64,000 nt of DNA. It comes from Pegoplata infirma (Eukaryota; Arthropoda; Insecta; Diptera; Anthomyiidae). Of this stretch, positions 22,203 to 33,348 are shown one piece after another. The position numbers were made by a program, and so were the translations under genes. The DNA is taken from positions 67,882,040 through 67,946,039 of the forward strand of contig OY992537.1 of assembly GCA_963921195.1 (NCBI GenBank), written 5' to 3'. The notes beneath the pieces are model-generated. The model had not been told where the DNA came from. It ran no database searches and saw nothing but the letters and a program-made list of their open reading frames with translations. Positions within the stretch are counted from its first letter, which is position 1. Every line of letters starts with the position of its first letter.

Positions 22203-22445
22203 TTTTTTTTTAACATGATAATGTTTTTAGGCTGGTGTCTAATTTTAAAAAAGTTGCAGGACGCCACCTCAGTTTGACTATATAAGCTAACAATTACCGA
22301 AAAAGAAAACAAGAATTACTATTTTTATTTTTTTAAAACCAAAAATTTTAATAACTTGGGTTTGTAACTTGGATAATTTTTCACCTCGTGGTGAATAAAA
22401 CCGTTTTTCACCAGCCGGTGAATAAAAAACAACATAATTATTTTT
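22203..22445 (+). mobile_element. DP-family block, complete head and hairpins
   Basis: It starts TTTTTAACATGATAATG. It continues through TTAGGCTGGTGTC, AGTTGCAGGACGCCACC and the TATATAAGC stretch. It ends with TTCACCTCGTGGTGAA and the second hairpin, here imperfect (TTCACCAGCCGGTGAA). The minus-strand frame VVFYSPAGEKRFYSPRGEKLSKLQTQ is open. It is followed by the T-rich minisatellite. Confidence 0.8.
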
Positions 22446-22862
22446 CAACAAAAAAAATTTTTTTTTCATAAATTTTTTTTTTCCATAATTTTTTTTTTTC
22501 ATAAAATTTTTTTTTTCATAAAATTTTTTTTTTCCATCAAATTTTTTTTTTATCAATTTTTTCTTTCATAAATTTTTTTATCAATTTTTTTTCATAAATT
22601 TTTTTTTTTTTTCATCAAATTTTTTTTTCATCAAATTTTTTTTTCATCAAATTTTTTTTTATCAATTTTTTTTTTTTCATCAATTTTTTTTTATTAGTTT
22701 TTTTTTCACCAATTTTTTTTTTCACCAAAATTTTTGTTTCATAAATTTTTTTTTATCATATTTTTTCACCAATTTTTTTTATCAAATTTTTTTATCAAAT
22801 TTTTTATTATCAATTTTTTTCTCACCAAAAAAATAATTTTTTTCATAAAAAAATTTTTCTTT
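22446..22862 (+). repeat. T-rich CATCAA/CATAAA minisatellite
   Basis: It consists of irregular units TTTTTTTTTCATAAA, TTTTTTTTTCATCAA and TTTTTTCACCAA. It lies directly after a DP block, as at four other places in the window. Confidence 0.75.
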
Positions 22863-23263
22863 TCATCAAAACATGCAAATGCATGTTTTTTGTCGATAGT
22901 CTAAAAACGATATCGAACAATTACCCAGCAAAACTTTGGTAATGGGTAGTGATTATATAACACATTATCAGGTAATGTATATACCTTATTTGTAGCATTA
23001 TTTTAGGATGTCTTACCAAACATTTGTTCCACAACGTATTATTTAAAGTGAAAAATAATGCATTACTAATAACTTGCTACGTAATGCTTGATTATTGGAA
23101 AAAATGTATTTCATATTTATTATTTCTAAACATTAAATCATGGATGACTTATACTTGGTTACATTATGTATTATTTGAAAGTTTGAAATAACGTATTATT
23201 TATAATTGGATGCATAATGCATTACAATAACATAAAAAAAAATCTATACTTCTATATCGTGGA

Positions 23264-24078
23264 ACTATATTCAATTTGAGCTATCTGCTCGGTTGACGAA
23301 AATGAGTTTTTGATGGAGAAATGTTCGCTGGCATAAGTGTCATCTATGGTATTAATTTCAGAACAAAAATAGTATTTTAAGACTATTTTATTGCAAAAAT
23401 AGCATGAGCTATATGAAACCATGTTTTTTTATAAATAAAAAATTGAGCTATCTACAGTATAGTTTACTAGGGTAAACTTTTAAATTAAATTTTTTTTATA
23501 TTATCACTTTTTTTATCAATAAAAATAATAACGCGGTTAAAAACGCGGTTTTTGACCCATATTTCGATGCGGAGCAAAACCGGTTAAACTTTTTGCATAT
23601 TTTATTTGCCCATTCGATTGTACAGCAAACACAAGTGTTATGACATTTTTCGCAAGCTTCATGAAGGTTCCAAATAATGGCGAGAAAACGCGAAAAAATC
23701 TATGATTTTGAAAAAAAAATTAAAAAGTATTTTTTTTAACACCTGTAATGGAAGGGCTTTAAAAACTGAGAAATATGGTACCAAATTCACATTTTTATTA
23801 TAATCCGTTAAAAAGTTACATATAAAGCTTTAAAGTCTATATTTAATGAGCTATCTGCTTAGGTTGATTAATTTCAAATAAAAAAGGTTGAGCTATCTGC
23901 TGTAACTCAGCGAATAATACGAAATTTTACAAACAAAGCACGTGTAAAATTTACTAGCAATTATTAATTAATATTGTAAAAGATCGGCCGACAAAAAGTT
24001 TAAAAATACGCGAATGCGACGGTTTTTTTGCTCTCCTGAAAAGTTATGTTTTTTTAGATAGCTCAAATTGAATATAGT
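23264..24078. mobile_element. Nested element with ACTATATTCAATTTGAGC ends
   Basis: The left end ACTATATTCAATTTGAGC (extending to TATCT) is exactly inverted at the right end. The interior repeats GAGCTATCTGC several times (near 23285, 23865 and 23890). There is no coding frame and the target duplication is unclear. Confidence 0.6.
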
Positions 24079-24164
24079 TTAACGATATACATACTTATAC
24101 TAATATTATAAAGAGGTAATGTTTGTATGTTTGTTTTTTTGTTTGTTTGTAGAGGGTAATCTCC

Positions 24165-25400
24165 GGAACTCCTTATCCGATTTTAAAAATGTTTTCAGCA
24201 ATATTTAAAGTGTTCCTCCAGGATGGACATAGGCCAGGTTTCATCGACCACGCCCACTTCTACGCCCACTTCTACGCCCACTTTTGAACAAAAAACGGAA
24301 AATTTAAAAATCTCCGAAGCTACTAAACCGATTTCAAAATTTTTTTCACCAATACATACTTGGAATGGTTCTTTATGGTGGACACATGCTGGGTTTCATC
24401 GACCACGCCCACATCTACGCCCACTTTTGGAAAAAAACTTAAAATTTAAATATCTATGAAACTACTCATCTGATTTCAAAAAAGTTTTCAGCAGTATGTA
24501 GAGTGTTCCTCCAGGGTCGACATAGGCTAGGATTGATCGACCACGCCCACTTTTACGCCCACTTTTAGCCAAAAAACGTAAAATTTAAAAATCTCCACAA
24601 CTACTGCACTGATTTAAAAATTGTTTTCACCAATACATGCTTGGAATGGTCCTTTATAGTGGACATATGCTGGGTTTCATAGACCAAGCCCATTTCTGCG
24701 CCCACTTTTGGCCCAAAAACTTAAAATTTAAATATCTATTTAACAAATCATCCGATTTCAAAAATGTTTTCACCAATATTTAGAGTCTTCCTCCAGGGTG
24801 GGCATAGGCTTGGATTTATAGACAACGCCCACTTATACGCCCACTATTTGGCATAAAAAAACTTAAATTTAAAAATCTCCAAAAATGTTCATCCGATTTC
24901 CAAAATTTTTTCACAAATACTAGGTCCTTCAGAGTGGAAATATTCTAGGTTTTATTGACCACGCCCATTTCTACGCCCACATTTGGTAAGAAAAACGTAA
25001 AATTTAAATATGATCAAACCACTCATCCGATTTAAAAAACGTTATCACCAATATACATATATTAAGAATAGTGCTTCAGGGTAGACATGGGTTAGCTCTC
25101 ATCGACCACACATACTTCTACGCCCACTTTTGGCCAAAAAACGTAAATTTTCAAAACATCGAAAACTACTCATTTAAAAAATGTTTTCTCCAATATTAAG
25201 AATGGTCCATCAGGTTAGACATAGGCTACGGTTCATCTACGTAAAATTTGTAAATATACGAAACTTATTATGAGATTTCAAAAATATTTTCACCAACATT
25301 TAGAATTTTCTTTCAGGGTGAGTTAGGGAAGGTTTCATTGACCACACCCATTTTAAAGATCACTTTAGGTCAAAAGACGTAAAATTTTTAAATCTACCAA
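24165..25400 (+). repeat. ~140-bp tandem array with GACCACGCCCACTT core
   Basis: The cores lie near 24242, 24397, 24534, 24679, 24818, 24954, 25099 and 25338, about 140 bp apart. Each is preceded by GGACATAGGCTAGG-like sequence and followed by AAAACGTAAAATTTAAA and CATCCGATTTCAAAAA. The frame at 24223-24459 (proline/threonine-rich) is a by-product of the core. The array is the counterpart of the minus-strand array inside 3417-5321. Confidence 0.75.
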
Positions 25401-25942
25401 ACTACTCATTTAATTTCAAAACATTCTGAAAAATGTCCTTTTTGGAAATTCCTATTTTACTTGGGCAAATACGTGAACTTTGTAACTTTTTATATCTCCT
25501 GAAAAGCTGGTCATAAAAAGTTGAAATGTTGGATCCTTCAGCCCAAAAAATCATTCTGAAAAAGTACCTTCTGGAAATTTAGATTTTAATGGGGATAAGG
25601 GTAAATTATTGTAATGTGGTACTTTTATTTTTTTTTTAAGAATGAAGCCTACATGGAACGAAATGAATTGGAATTCAGAACAAAATGAAATAAAAAGGGG
25701 ACCAAATGAATAGAAAAGGAAACGAAATGGAATAGAACGGGAAACGAAATGGAGTGAAACGGGGAATGAAATGGTTTCAATAATTACGATATAAGGGCTC
25801 GAAAATTTTCAAAATCATTACACCGCTCTACAAATCTGAGGTTTGTCGCTGCGTCTTGAATGAAACCAAAAAAAGTTGATAGGGTTTGGTGCCCCGATTC
25901 CAAAACGGGTACCTAAATTTTTCTATCACATCACAATTTGCC
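25401..25942. other. Array remnant and G/A-rich tract
   Basis: 25420-25625 continues as diverged repeat (CATTCTGAAAAA, AGTACCTTCTGGAAATT), similar to the units at 35700-36300. 25640-25790 is purine-rich with loose repeats of GGGAACGAAATGGAAT, related to 36595-36690 and 39157-39240. No gene is seen. Confidence 0.5.
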
Positions 25943-26270
25943 TATAAAATAAGATCCTGACATGCAAATGATTTGGTATCATGCTCATTCGAAAGTGTGT
26001 AATTTTGTCTTTCAGACAAGATCAAATCTTGTTAGAATTTAATTTTCTAAAATGGTAAAAAAATCATTAGCCACAAGTGCTTAAATCTAAAATTTTCGTA
26101 TGAATTTGTATGGAAATTTGTTAAAAAACACCGTGTAAATAAACTAAATATTGAAAAAATGGAAGGTTTTTTGCTAATGAGTTTTTTACCATTTAAGAAA
26201 ATTAAATTTTTAGAACATTTTATCTTATCCTTAAGAGAAAATTATTTGCATGTCAGGATCTTATTTTATA
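25943..26270. repeat. Imperfect foldback, ~330 bp
   Basis: TATAAAATAAGATCCTGACATG and the following GCAAAT are matched in reverse complement at 26245-26270. Further in, AAATGGTAAAAAA and CATTAGC are matched around 26170-26210. It could form a long imperfect hairpin. The frame at 26159-26341 falls on one arm and is not a gene by any evidence that I see. Confidence 0.6.
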
Positions 26271-26639
26271 AGCTTTTAAAAATAGTCAAAAATGCCCTTT
26301 TTTGTCACTTTAACCGCGAATTACTCAAAATCCTGACGTGATAGTCAAATTTGGGCTCCGGATTTGGAATCAGCACAACAGACACTATCCAAATCACTAA
26401 CCAGAATCCATTACGCATTTTCTTGTTGAGCTGTGTTATTTACCGAAACGAACATGTTTCCAAGCTAAACGGAGCTGTTTTAATTTTATTGTTTAATTTA
26501 AATAGTTTTTATGAAAGACTTCAACGATAAAAATTAAATAAAATAAAAATTCTGTAGGGGAGAATTTTACAAATGGAGACTCTAATCCTGATCTTTCTTT
26601 AATCAGGTATTTAATATTATCGGGGGCGAAGTTCCGGGC
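26271..26639. other. AT-rich sequence before the Helitron-like 3' end
   Basis: The sequence resembles 57660-57860 loosely (GGAATCAGC..., GTTGAGCTGTG vs GTTGAGCAGTG), so it is a dispersed repeat. It ends with GGGGGCGAAGTTCCGGGCG. There is no gene. Confidence 0.4.
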
Positions 26640-27039
26640 GTAAGTTTAAACTAGATATGGGCTCACGACAGGAAATTTCTAACGACACACACTCACGAGC
26701 ATATTTTATCTACTTACACTCACTTACAATCACGTGAGTAAATTTAATACAAAATTACTTTTTCACTACTCGTAACACCTTATATACTTATTATCTTCTG
26801 GTATGCTATATTATTTCATTTCTCGTAACCTATAAAATATCATATATTTTACACCTTACTCGTATTCTTCATTATAAATTTATGACTTATTTTATACCTT
26901 ACTGGTATTCTTTGTGATAATGTGGATGCATTACTTTGAGTCTCATCGCCTGTTAAAATCATCAATGCTGCAATGTATAAAATAAGAGATCCTATACCAT
27001 ATTTTATACCTTATTTGGTAATCTGAGTTTTGCTGGGAT

Positions 27040-27313
27040 GGGCAAAATCGGATCAGGGGAAAAAAAGTTCCCCTCTTAAGAACTAAACAAACCTCTAAAA
27101 TATAGCCATTTTTTATAGGTTTTTTGTACTTTTGCTTAGAAAACGAAACATTTTTATGTCAAAGGAAGTTCAAAGTCTTGCAGTTGGATCCAGGAAAGTT
27201 GCCTCCCACCGACTTAACCCCCCCCCCCCAAAAAAAAAAAGACGCCCCTGTTTTTTTTACGTCTTGGAGGGTATAAAAGATTCGGCACAGCCGAATTTAA
27301 TACTCTTACTTGT
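27040..27313 (+). mobile_element. DINE-like element, 5'-truncated
   Basis: It contains GGGGAAAAAAAGTTCCCC, AGGTTTTTTGTAC, a C11 run next to an A11 run, then GGAGGGTATAAAAGATTCGGCACAGCCGAAT (hairpin 27280-27296) and ACTCTTACTTGTT. It is the plus-strand relative of 45179-45695. The 5' hairpin and GTCY part are missing. Confidence 0.65.
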
Positions 27314-27447
27314 TTTTTTTTTTTAAATTTTCAGTACCCGTTTTGAAATTTAAAATTTTTTAAAAAAGTCAATTTATCAAAAATCCGGCCAATTTTTTTT
27401 TTAAATTTTTTTTTAAGTTTAGATGTTTGTCTATCCACACAAAGAAA

Positions 27448-27687
27448 TTCAGAAACACGTTCTTCCTTTTTTTTCGAGAAAATCGCATTTAAATTTTAAA
27501 TTTCATAACAATTTTGTAATTTGCTTGTATTTTCTTGTTTTAACGTTGCGAATGAGTATTATTAATTGCATAAATATTTCTCATACGCTTTGTTAAAACA
27601 AGAAAATACAAGCAAATTACAAAATTGTTATGAAATTTAAAATTCAAATGCGATTTTCTCGAAAAAAAGGAAGAACGTGTTTCTGAA
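27448..27687. mobile_element. Foldback MITE with 96-bp arms
   Basis: Arms 27448-27543 and 27592-27687 are nearly perfect reverse complements (ends TTCAGAAACACGTTC / GAACGTGTTTCTGAA), separated by 48 bp. The target duplication is not clear. Confidence 0.8.
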
Positions 27688-27689
27688 AA

Positions 27690-28130
27690 GGTTTTCTGTA
27701 GAAAAAATGCTCAAAGAATTTGAAACAGTTTTTATAAAAGTGTGTTCCTGAATCTAAGATTTTTTCTTTAGAAAGAATATTTCAGAATCTGAAACTTTTT
27801 CTACAGAACAAATTTCTGTTTTTCTACAAAAAAAAATCTTATAGTCTGAGACTCTATAGAAAAAATATCTCAGCAACAGAACCACTTTCTAAAGAAACAC
27901 ACGGATATTTAAGATTATATAAAAACAATCCCTTGAATCCAATATTCTTTTTTAACAGAAAAATACTTTAAATCTGAATATTTTTCAAGTGTAACACTTC
28001 TCAGAACCTTAAAATTGTTCAATAAAAAAAATGTCTTAGAATCTATTACTTTTTCTACAAAAAAAAAATGTTTCAGAAGCTGATACTTTTTTAATTAGAA
28101 AGAAAATAATTAATTTAATTTTGAATTAAT
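27690..28130 (+). repeat. CAGAATCTGA-type array, small
   Basis: It has loose ~35-bp units with TTTCTATAGAAAAAAT, TCTCAG and AATCTGA. It is the same family as 32050-33348, and further scraps lie at 29220-29335 and 62535-62600. Confidence 0.6.
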
Positions 28131-29219
28131 ATTTTTGTGTTTTTTTTTAATATGAAGGAAAACCTCTTTTAGTAACTTTCTCCTACTAAAACCCAAAAGC
28201 TATAATTACAATGAATTCTCGTGACTTAACTAGAAACAAATTGTACAATTACAAAGAAAAATTTAAATTTCGATCGAAAACTTTTTTACAAGAAACACTG
28301 TCAAATATTGGTAAAATAGGATTATGGGACTAAAACAGCAACTTTTAATGCAACCTATTTAGAAATTCGCGGAACACATGTTTTATTTCGCTTGATATTT
28401 GCTGTGGAATGCCTCTTTTTTTTACTTCACAAAATTTTACTAGTAGATCTTAATTTTTTATATTTAGTTTTTCAAAAATATTAAAATGAGATATGTCAGA
28501 ACTCTATTAACAAACTTTTTATAAATATTTATTAAAGTCATTTGCTATGACATCCTGCTCCATCATATTTTGTATCCAAAAATGGTTAAAAGAATTCCAG
28601 CAACTTTGACTCTTCATTAACTTCATTTTTTGTGCCATTCCATAACTAACTGACAATTCCGTAAATATAATAACATTAACACAAGCCATTTCATTCCTGG
28701 CCATAACCTTAAGCAATTTTAACAAACTTTACCTCCCCATTTTTGCCAGTTTTTATCTATGTTTAACTATAGATATTGTAGTACTCTAGACCATGTTCTT
28801 GGCTGGCTGGCTGTTTATGTTCATATGTGAAAATGAAGTAGTTGAAGTAAATTGTTGCATTTAGTGGCACATTACGCATCATTAAATGTAATTAAGCCAA
28901 ACTAAAAGTCTTTTGTCACAAGACAAGATGCTCTAAGAATGTAGAGATGTCGACAACAACGAAAAAATAAATACAGGGAAAAAGTACAAAAATACAAAAA
29001 CATTTTATTAAAACAGACACAGTGTTTAAGAAAAATTGTCATTTTTCCTTGAACATATATGAAGTAGCTGAGAACAGGATAGTCGAGCCGAAATTACTAT
29101 AATTATGTATTAAATATTACACCATTTCTAATTGAATTTGAGACATAATTGTAATTGAGTTGTTAATAATTCCAAATTTTCATAATGAGAAAAACTTCTA
29201 CAATGAAAAATCCTTTTTT
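28131..29219. other. AT-rich, mostly single-copy-looking DNA
   Basis: No terminal repeats or dispersed family is seen. The minus frame at 28519-28725 starts with ATG but has no motif that I recognise. GGCTGGCTGGCTG occurs near 28800. This may be unique intergenic DNA. Confidence 0.35.
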
Positions 29220-29351
29220 TAAAAATCTAAAAATTTTTCAGAATGAGAAAATTTTTCGGAAGAAAAATGTTTCGAATCTGAAAATTTTTGTGCCAGAAAA
29301 TATCTCAAAATCTGAAAGTTTTTTTTTTAGAATTTGAATGGTTTCAACTTT

Positions 29352-30115
29352 CCTAGTAAAAATGGTTTCGTATATAGCCATGTCTAAATTGATACAAATA
29401 TATATTTTTATACACATTTATATCTTATTTTATTTAATTATATAAAAAATCTCTCAGATATGACCAAAATTCGTATCAAATTATATAAAGTTTGATATAA
29501 CTCCAGCTCAAATTTTATAAAATTTGATACGAATTTTGGTCTTCTCTGAGTAATTTTTTAAATAATTTTATATAATTACCCTGCAAAAAAAGTCATTACC
29601 ACTTCTCAGTGGAGTGCTTTAAAACTATAACAAATGTAATGAAATACAACAAAAATAACAAAAAACACAAGACAAAAACACACAAACAGTTTTTTCTACT
29701 CCAGAATACATAGATATTCAGCACTTAACTCATTACCTATCGCGACACCTCCATACAAATGTAAGTAGATATTCAGTAGAAAAGAACTACTCCGTGGAAG
29801 TAGTTGGAAGTTGTTTTAAAGCTCGGAGTACTTCTTATCTACTGAATATCTACTTACTTTTGTATGGGAGTGCCGCAGAAGGTTATGAGTTAAGTGCTGA
29901 ATAACAACTTTTTATGGAGTAGAAAAAACTGTTTGTGTGTTTTTTTCTTGTGTTTTTTGTTATTTTTGTTGTATTTCATTACATTTGTTATAGTTTTAAA
30001 GCACTCCAAATAGAAGTACTCCGCACTTTTTTTGCTGGGTAGATATTTACATGTAAAATAAGATATAGTTGTATAAATTTATACATGGTTATATACAAAA
30101 TCATTTTTACTAGGG
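29352..30115. mobile_element. CCTAGTAAAAATG-ended MITE (host of a palindrome)
   Basis: The left end CCTAGTAAAAATGGTTTCG and the right end (reverse complement CCCTAGTAAAAATGATTTTG) match over about 46 bp at roughly 87 percent. The interior holds ATTTGATACGAATTTTGGTC and a separate 461-bp palindrome. The terminus is related to the CCCTAG/CCCGAG group. Confidence 0.8.
29579..30039. mobile_element. Near-perfect palindromic MITE with TA duplication
   Basis: The ends CCCTGCAAAAAAAGT and ACTTTTTTTGCTGGG are flanked by TA at 29577-29578 and 30040-30041. Arms of about 200 bp pair almost completely, including ACTACTCCG/CGGAGTA and CACACAAACAGTTTTTTC, around a short loop near 29808. It is inserted inside 29352-30115. 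Confidence 0.85.
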
Positions 30116-30402
30116 TTAACGTTCTAATGAAAAATGGCTTCATAAACTGAAGCTTTACAAAGGGCTGTAATTTTAAGTAATATCTAGGGAAACATATAAT
30201 TATTTTTTATAATGTAAATGAAATAATTGAGCTCGAGGTCTGTTGTTTTAAATAATTTTTATTTTATTTCTCCGATATTTCGAAATTCATCGAATTTCTT
30301 TCTCAGGGACACTTGTAAAAATTACACAAACAAAATAATTCATTTACATTACAAATTTAAAGGTCGAATAAATACAACATTAAATTATTTTTTATTTTTT
30401 AT

Positions 30403-31060
30403 TAACATGATCATGTTTTTAGGCTGGTGTCTAATTTTTAAAATGATGCAGGACGTCACCTAAGTTTGACTATATAAGCTAACGACTAAAAAAATAGAAA
30501 ATAGGAATTACTGTTTTTATTTTCTTAAAACCAAAAAAGTTTGCAACTTCGATTTGTAACATATATAATAACTCACCTGGTGGTAAAAAAAAACGTTACA
30601 TAATTATATTAAAAAAAAAAAAATTTTTTCATAAATTTTTTTTTCATAAAATTTTTTTTCATCAAAAATTTTTTTCATCAAAAATTTTTTTTCATCAAAA
30701 ATTTTTTTTTCATCAAAAATTTTTTTTCATCACTTTTTTTAAACCTTTTTTTTCATAATTTTTTTTCATGACTGGTTTTATTTTTCATACTTTTTTATAT
30801 AATTTTTTTTTTTATCAAAAACATTTTTTACATTCCATTTTGTTTTAACAAAATTTTTTTTTTATCAAATATTTTTTGTCATATTTTTTTTTTCATTAAT
30901 ATTTTTTTTCATATTTTTTTTTTTTCATAAATTTTCTTTTTTAACAAAAAATTTTTTTTGTCAATTTTTTTTTTCATTAAAAACTTTTTTCATCAATTTT
31001 TTATTTTTCATCGAAACTTTTTTTTTATACTGATTTTTAAAATTTTTTTTTCATCAAAAA
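30403..31060 (+). mobile_element. Degraded DP block with T-rich minisatellite
   Basis: The head is present (AACATGATCATG, TTAGGCTGGTGTC, GCAGGACGTCACC, TATATAAGCTAACG). The hairpin region has lost its symmetry (CACCTGGTGG only). From 30605 a T-rich array of TTTTTTTTCATCAAAAA units runs to about 31060. A second T-rich patch at 31425-31625 lies before a DINE type III relic. Confidence 0.7.
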
Positions 31061-31424
31061 CCTTTTTTTTTTGTATATGGTTTTGAATTGAGAAAAGTGT
31101 GAAAGAAAAAAAATTTATTTTTCTAAAAAATTAAGACATCCTGGTTTGTTTCTTACTTCTTCATATTATCCAGTTATAATAATCTTCAGAAAAACTTTTA
31201 ATGTCAAATTTATTCAGTTAATCGAACTCTATATATGAAAATTATTAACAGATCGCAGCCGACAAGGAATGAGCCCATCATCTGTAATACTTTGCTATTA
31301 ACTGCTTGTAACGTACAATCATTCTAGACCGATACGCCAAGTGGGCTGGTAAGCAAGTATCAAATAAACCATGATTTTCAATTCGTGTGTGGTTGTTGCT
31401 GTTGTTTTTTCTAACAGAAAATTT
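31061..31424. other. Spacer, no feature recognised
   Basis: It is unremarkable AT-rich DNA between two T-rich arrays. No gene or terminal repeat is seen. Confidence 0.3.
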
Positions 31425-31639
31425 TTTTTTCATAAAATTTTTTTCATCAATTTAATTTTTTTTGCGTCAATATTTTTTTCACCATCAAAATTTTTTTTTT
31501 TCATCAAAAAATTATTTTGCGTCAATTTTTTTTTTATTAACCATTTTTTTATCAAAACTTTGTTTTTCACCAAAATTTATTTTTTCATCATTTTCATTTT
31601 TTTTTTACTTTTTTTATCAAAACTACTTTTTTACCAAGT

Positions 31640-32025
31640 CTAAAATTCTGTTCCATTTGTTTAACAAAAGTACAAAAAAATGTGAGTTTTAAATTCTTCT
31701 GTGCCGAAACATTTGTACCCTCCAAAATGTAAAAAAACTTTTTTTGCACTTAAGTAATTCACTCATTTACCAAATTTACAGCTCTTTTAATTTAGTCTGC
31801 ACCTTGCTTTCGACATATATAGCTAGATTGCCTTTGAAATAGATCAATAGTTTATAAACTTATTGGGGTCTTTCACCGATATTTCAATTCGTTTTCCATT
31901 GAATAGCAAAAAACATTATTTTTTCAAAAAAAAAAACTTTGCTTTGGCAAATACACCAAAATCTTCAGCAAACATTTCATGATTTAATGTTTTGGGCTAG
32001 AGTACAAAATTTGCAGGCATTTTTC
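31640..32025 (-). mobile_element. DINE-related element (type III), minus strand
   Basis: On the minus strand: GTACTCTAGCCCAAAACATTAAATC, TTGCCAAAGCAAAG, GAACGAATTGAAATATCGG-like, TATATATGTCGAAAGCAAGG, AAAAGAGCTGTAAATTTGG, TTTTGGAGGGTAC and a decayed 3' hairpin near 31706. It is the longest copy of this subtype in the window. Confidence 0.6.
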
Positions 32026-32049
32026 ATATAAAAGTCCATTCAAAATCTG

Positions 32050-33348
32050 TTTTGTTCAGACTTATCCTTTAAAAAGAAATTCTCAGGATCTGAGACTTTT
32101 TCTATTGTATGTATATAAAATTGTACCCTTTTTCTAAAGGAAAATATCTCAGAATCTGAGATTTTTTCAATATAAAAAACATCTCACAATCAGTGTCTTT
32201 TTATATGGAAAAAACTTCTTAGAATCAGAGTGTTTTTCTATGGAAAAAATATATCAAGATCTGACAAATATGCCAATTAAAATCTTTTTTATCAGAAAAA
32301 TGTCTCAAAAACTGAGACCTTTTCTACAGAAAAAATTTTTGAGAACTATAGGCTTTCTGTATAGGAAAAATGTCTCAGAATCTGAAATATAATAAAATCG
32401 GAGACTTTTTTAAAAATGTATAATTTTTCTAAAAATGTATCAGAATCTGAGACTTTTACTATAGGAATATTGTCACAATATCTGAGATTAAACGAAAAAA
32501 TGTTACAGAATCTGAGAATTTTTCTACATTAAAAATGTCTCAGAATTTGAGACTGTTTTTATAGAAAAATGCCTCAGAATCTGCGACCTTTACTATAAGA
32601 AAAATTTCTCGGAATCTGACACTTTTTCTTTAGGAAAATGTCTTGGAACATCATACCATTTCATAACGGAAAATGTCTCAGAATCTGATACTTTTTCGAT
32701 AGGAAAAATGTTTCAGAAAAAGGTCTCAGAATCTAAGGCTTTTTCTGTAGGAAAAATTTTCAAAATCTAAGACTTTTTCTATAGAAAAAATTCTCAGAAT
32801 CTAACAATTTTTCTATTGGAAAAATGTCTTTTAATCTGAGAATTTTTATAGAAAATATATCTCGGAATCAGGGACTTTTTGTGAAGGAAAAACATCTTAG
32901 AATCTGAGACTTTTTCTATATGAAAAATGTCTTTAGGAAAATTGTTCAAGAACCTGATACTTTTTCATTAGTAAAAATGTTTCAGAATCTGATATTTTTC
33001 TTTAGTAAAACTTCTTCAGAATCTAAGACTTTAATTATAGAAAAAATGTTTTAGAATCTTAGATTTTTCTGTAAACAAATATCTTCTAATCTGAGAATTT
33101 TTCGTAAAATTGTTTCAGAATCTGAGACTTGTTCTAAAGGAAAAATGTCTTAGAATTTGAGACCTGTTACATAGAAAAAATGTTTAAAAAACAAAAACTT
33201 TTTCTATTAAAAAAAATGTTTACGAATCAAAGAATTTCTCAACATAAAAACATCTTTGAATCTGAGACTTTTTCTATGGGAAAAAATTTTCAGAACCTGG
33301 GAATTTTTCTTAAAGTAAAACGTCTTAGAATCTGAGACTTTTTCTATA
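32050..33348 (+). repeat. Irregular ~35-bp array with CAGAATCTGAGACTTTTTCT
   Basis: There are several dozen degenerate units of about 32-37 bp: AAAAATGTCTCAGAATCTGA followed by GACTTTTTCTATAGG. Each unit contains the short inverted repeat TCTCAGAATCTGAGA. There is no frame across it. It ends where a CACTG-ended element begins. Confidence 0.8.

Larger units (their letters stand above)
23243..26638 (+). mobile_element. Probable Helitron-type insertion (3' end eroded)
   Basis: It starts at an A|TCTATACTTCTATATCG junction. A later stretch reads CTTATACTAATATTATAAAG and GGTAATGTTTGTATG, followed by the tandem core units. It ends GGGGGCGAAGTTCCGGGCG, a sequence typical of the 3' region of insect Helitron-like elements, but the final CTAG is missing along with about 25 bases of the host MITE. 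Its repeated GACCACGCCCAC core is shared with the clean Helitron at 3417-5321, which supports the assignment. It contains other insertions (23264-24078). No helicase frame is seen. Confidence 0.55.
22924..27037. mobile_element. CCCAGCAAAACTT-ended MITE split by a 3.4-kb insert
   Basis: 22924-23240 is the reverse complement of 13495-13823. 26640-27037 is the reverse complement of 13091-13480, including GGGCTCACGACAGGAAATTTC. Together they rebuild the 13091-13823 element, except for about 25 bases lost at the insertion point. Both outer ends (CCCAGCAAAACTTTGG and GTTTTGCTGGG) are present. Confidence 0.85.

Noticed and set aside
28519..28725. Small conserved gene in repeat-poor DNA
   Set aside because: It has an ATG start but no motif, signal sequence or splice context that I can defend. 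Frames of this length are expected by chance.
32050..33348. CRISPR-like regularly spaced repeats
   Set aside because: Units are irregular in length and sequence, there are no unique spacers, and the genome is eukaryotic.
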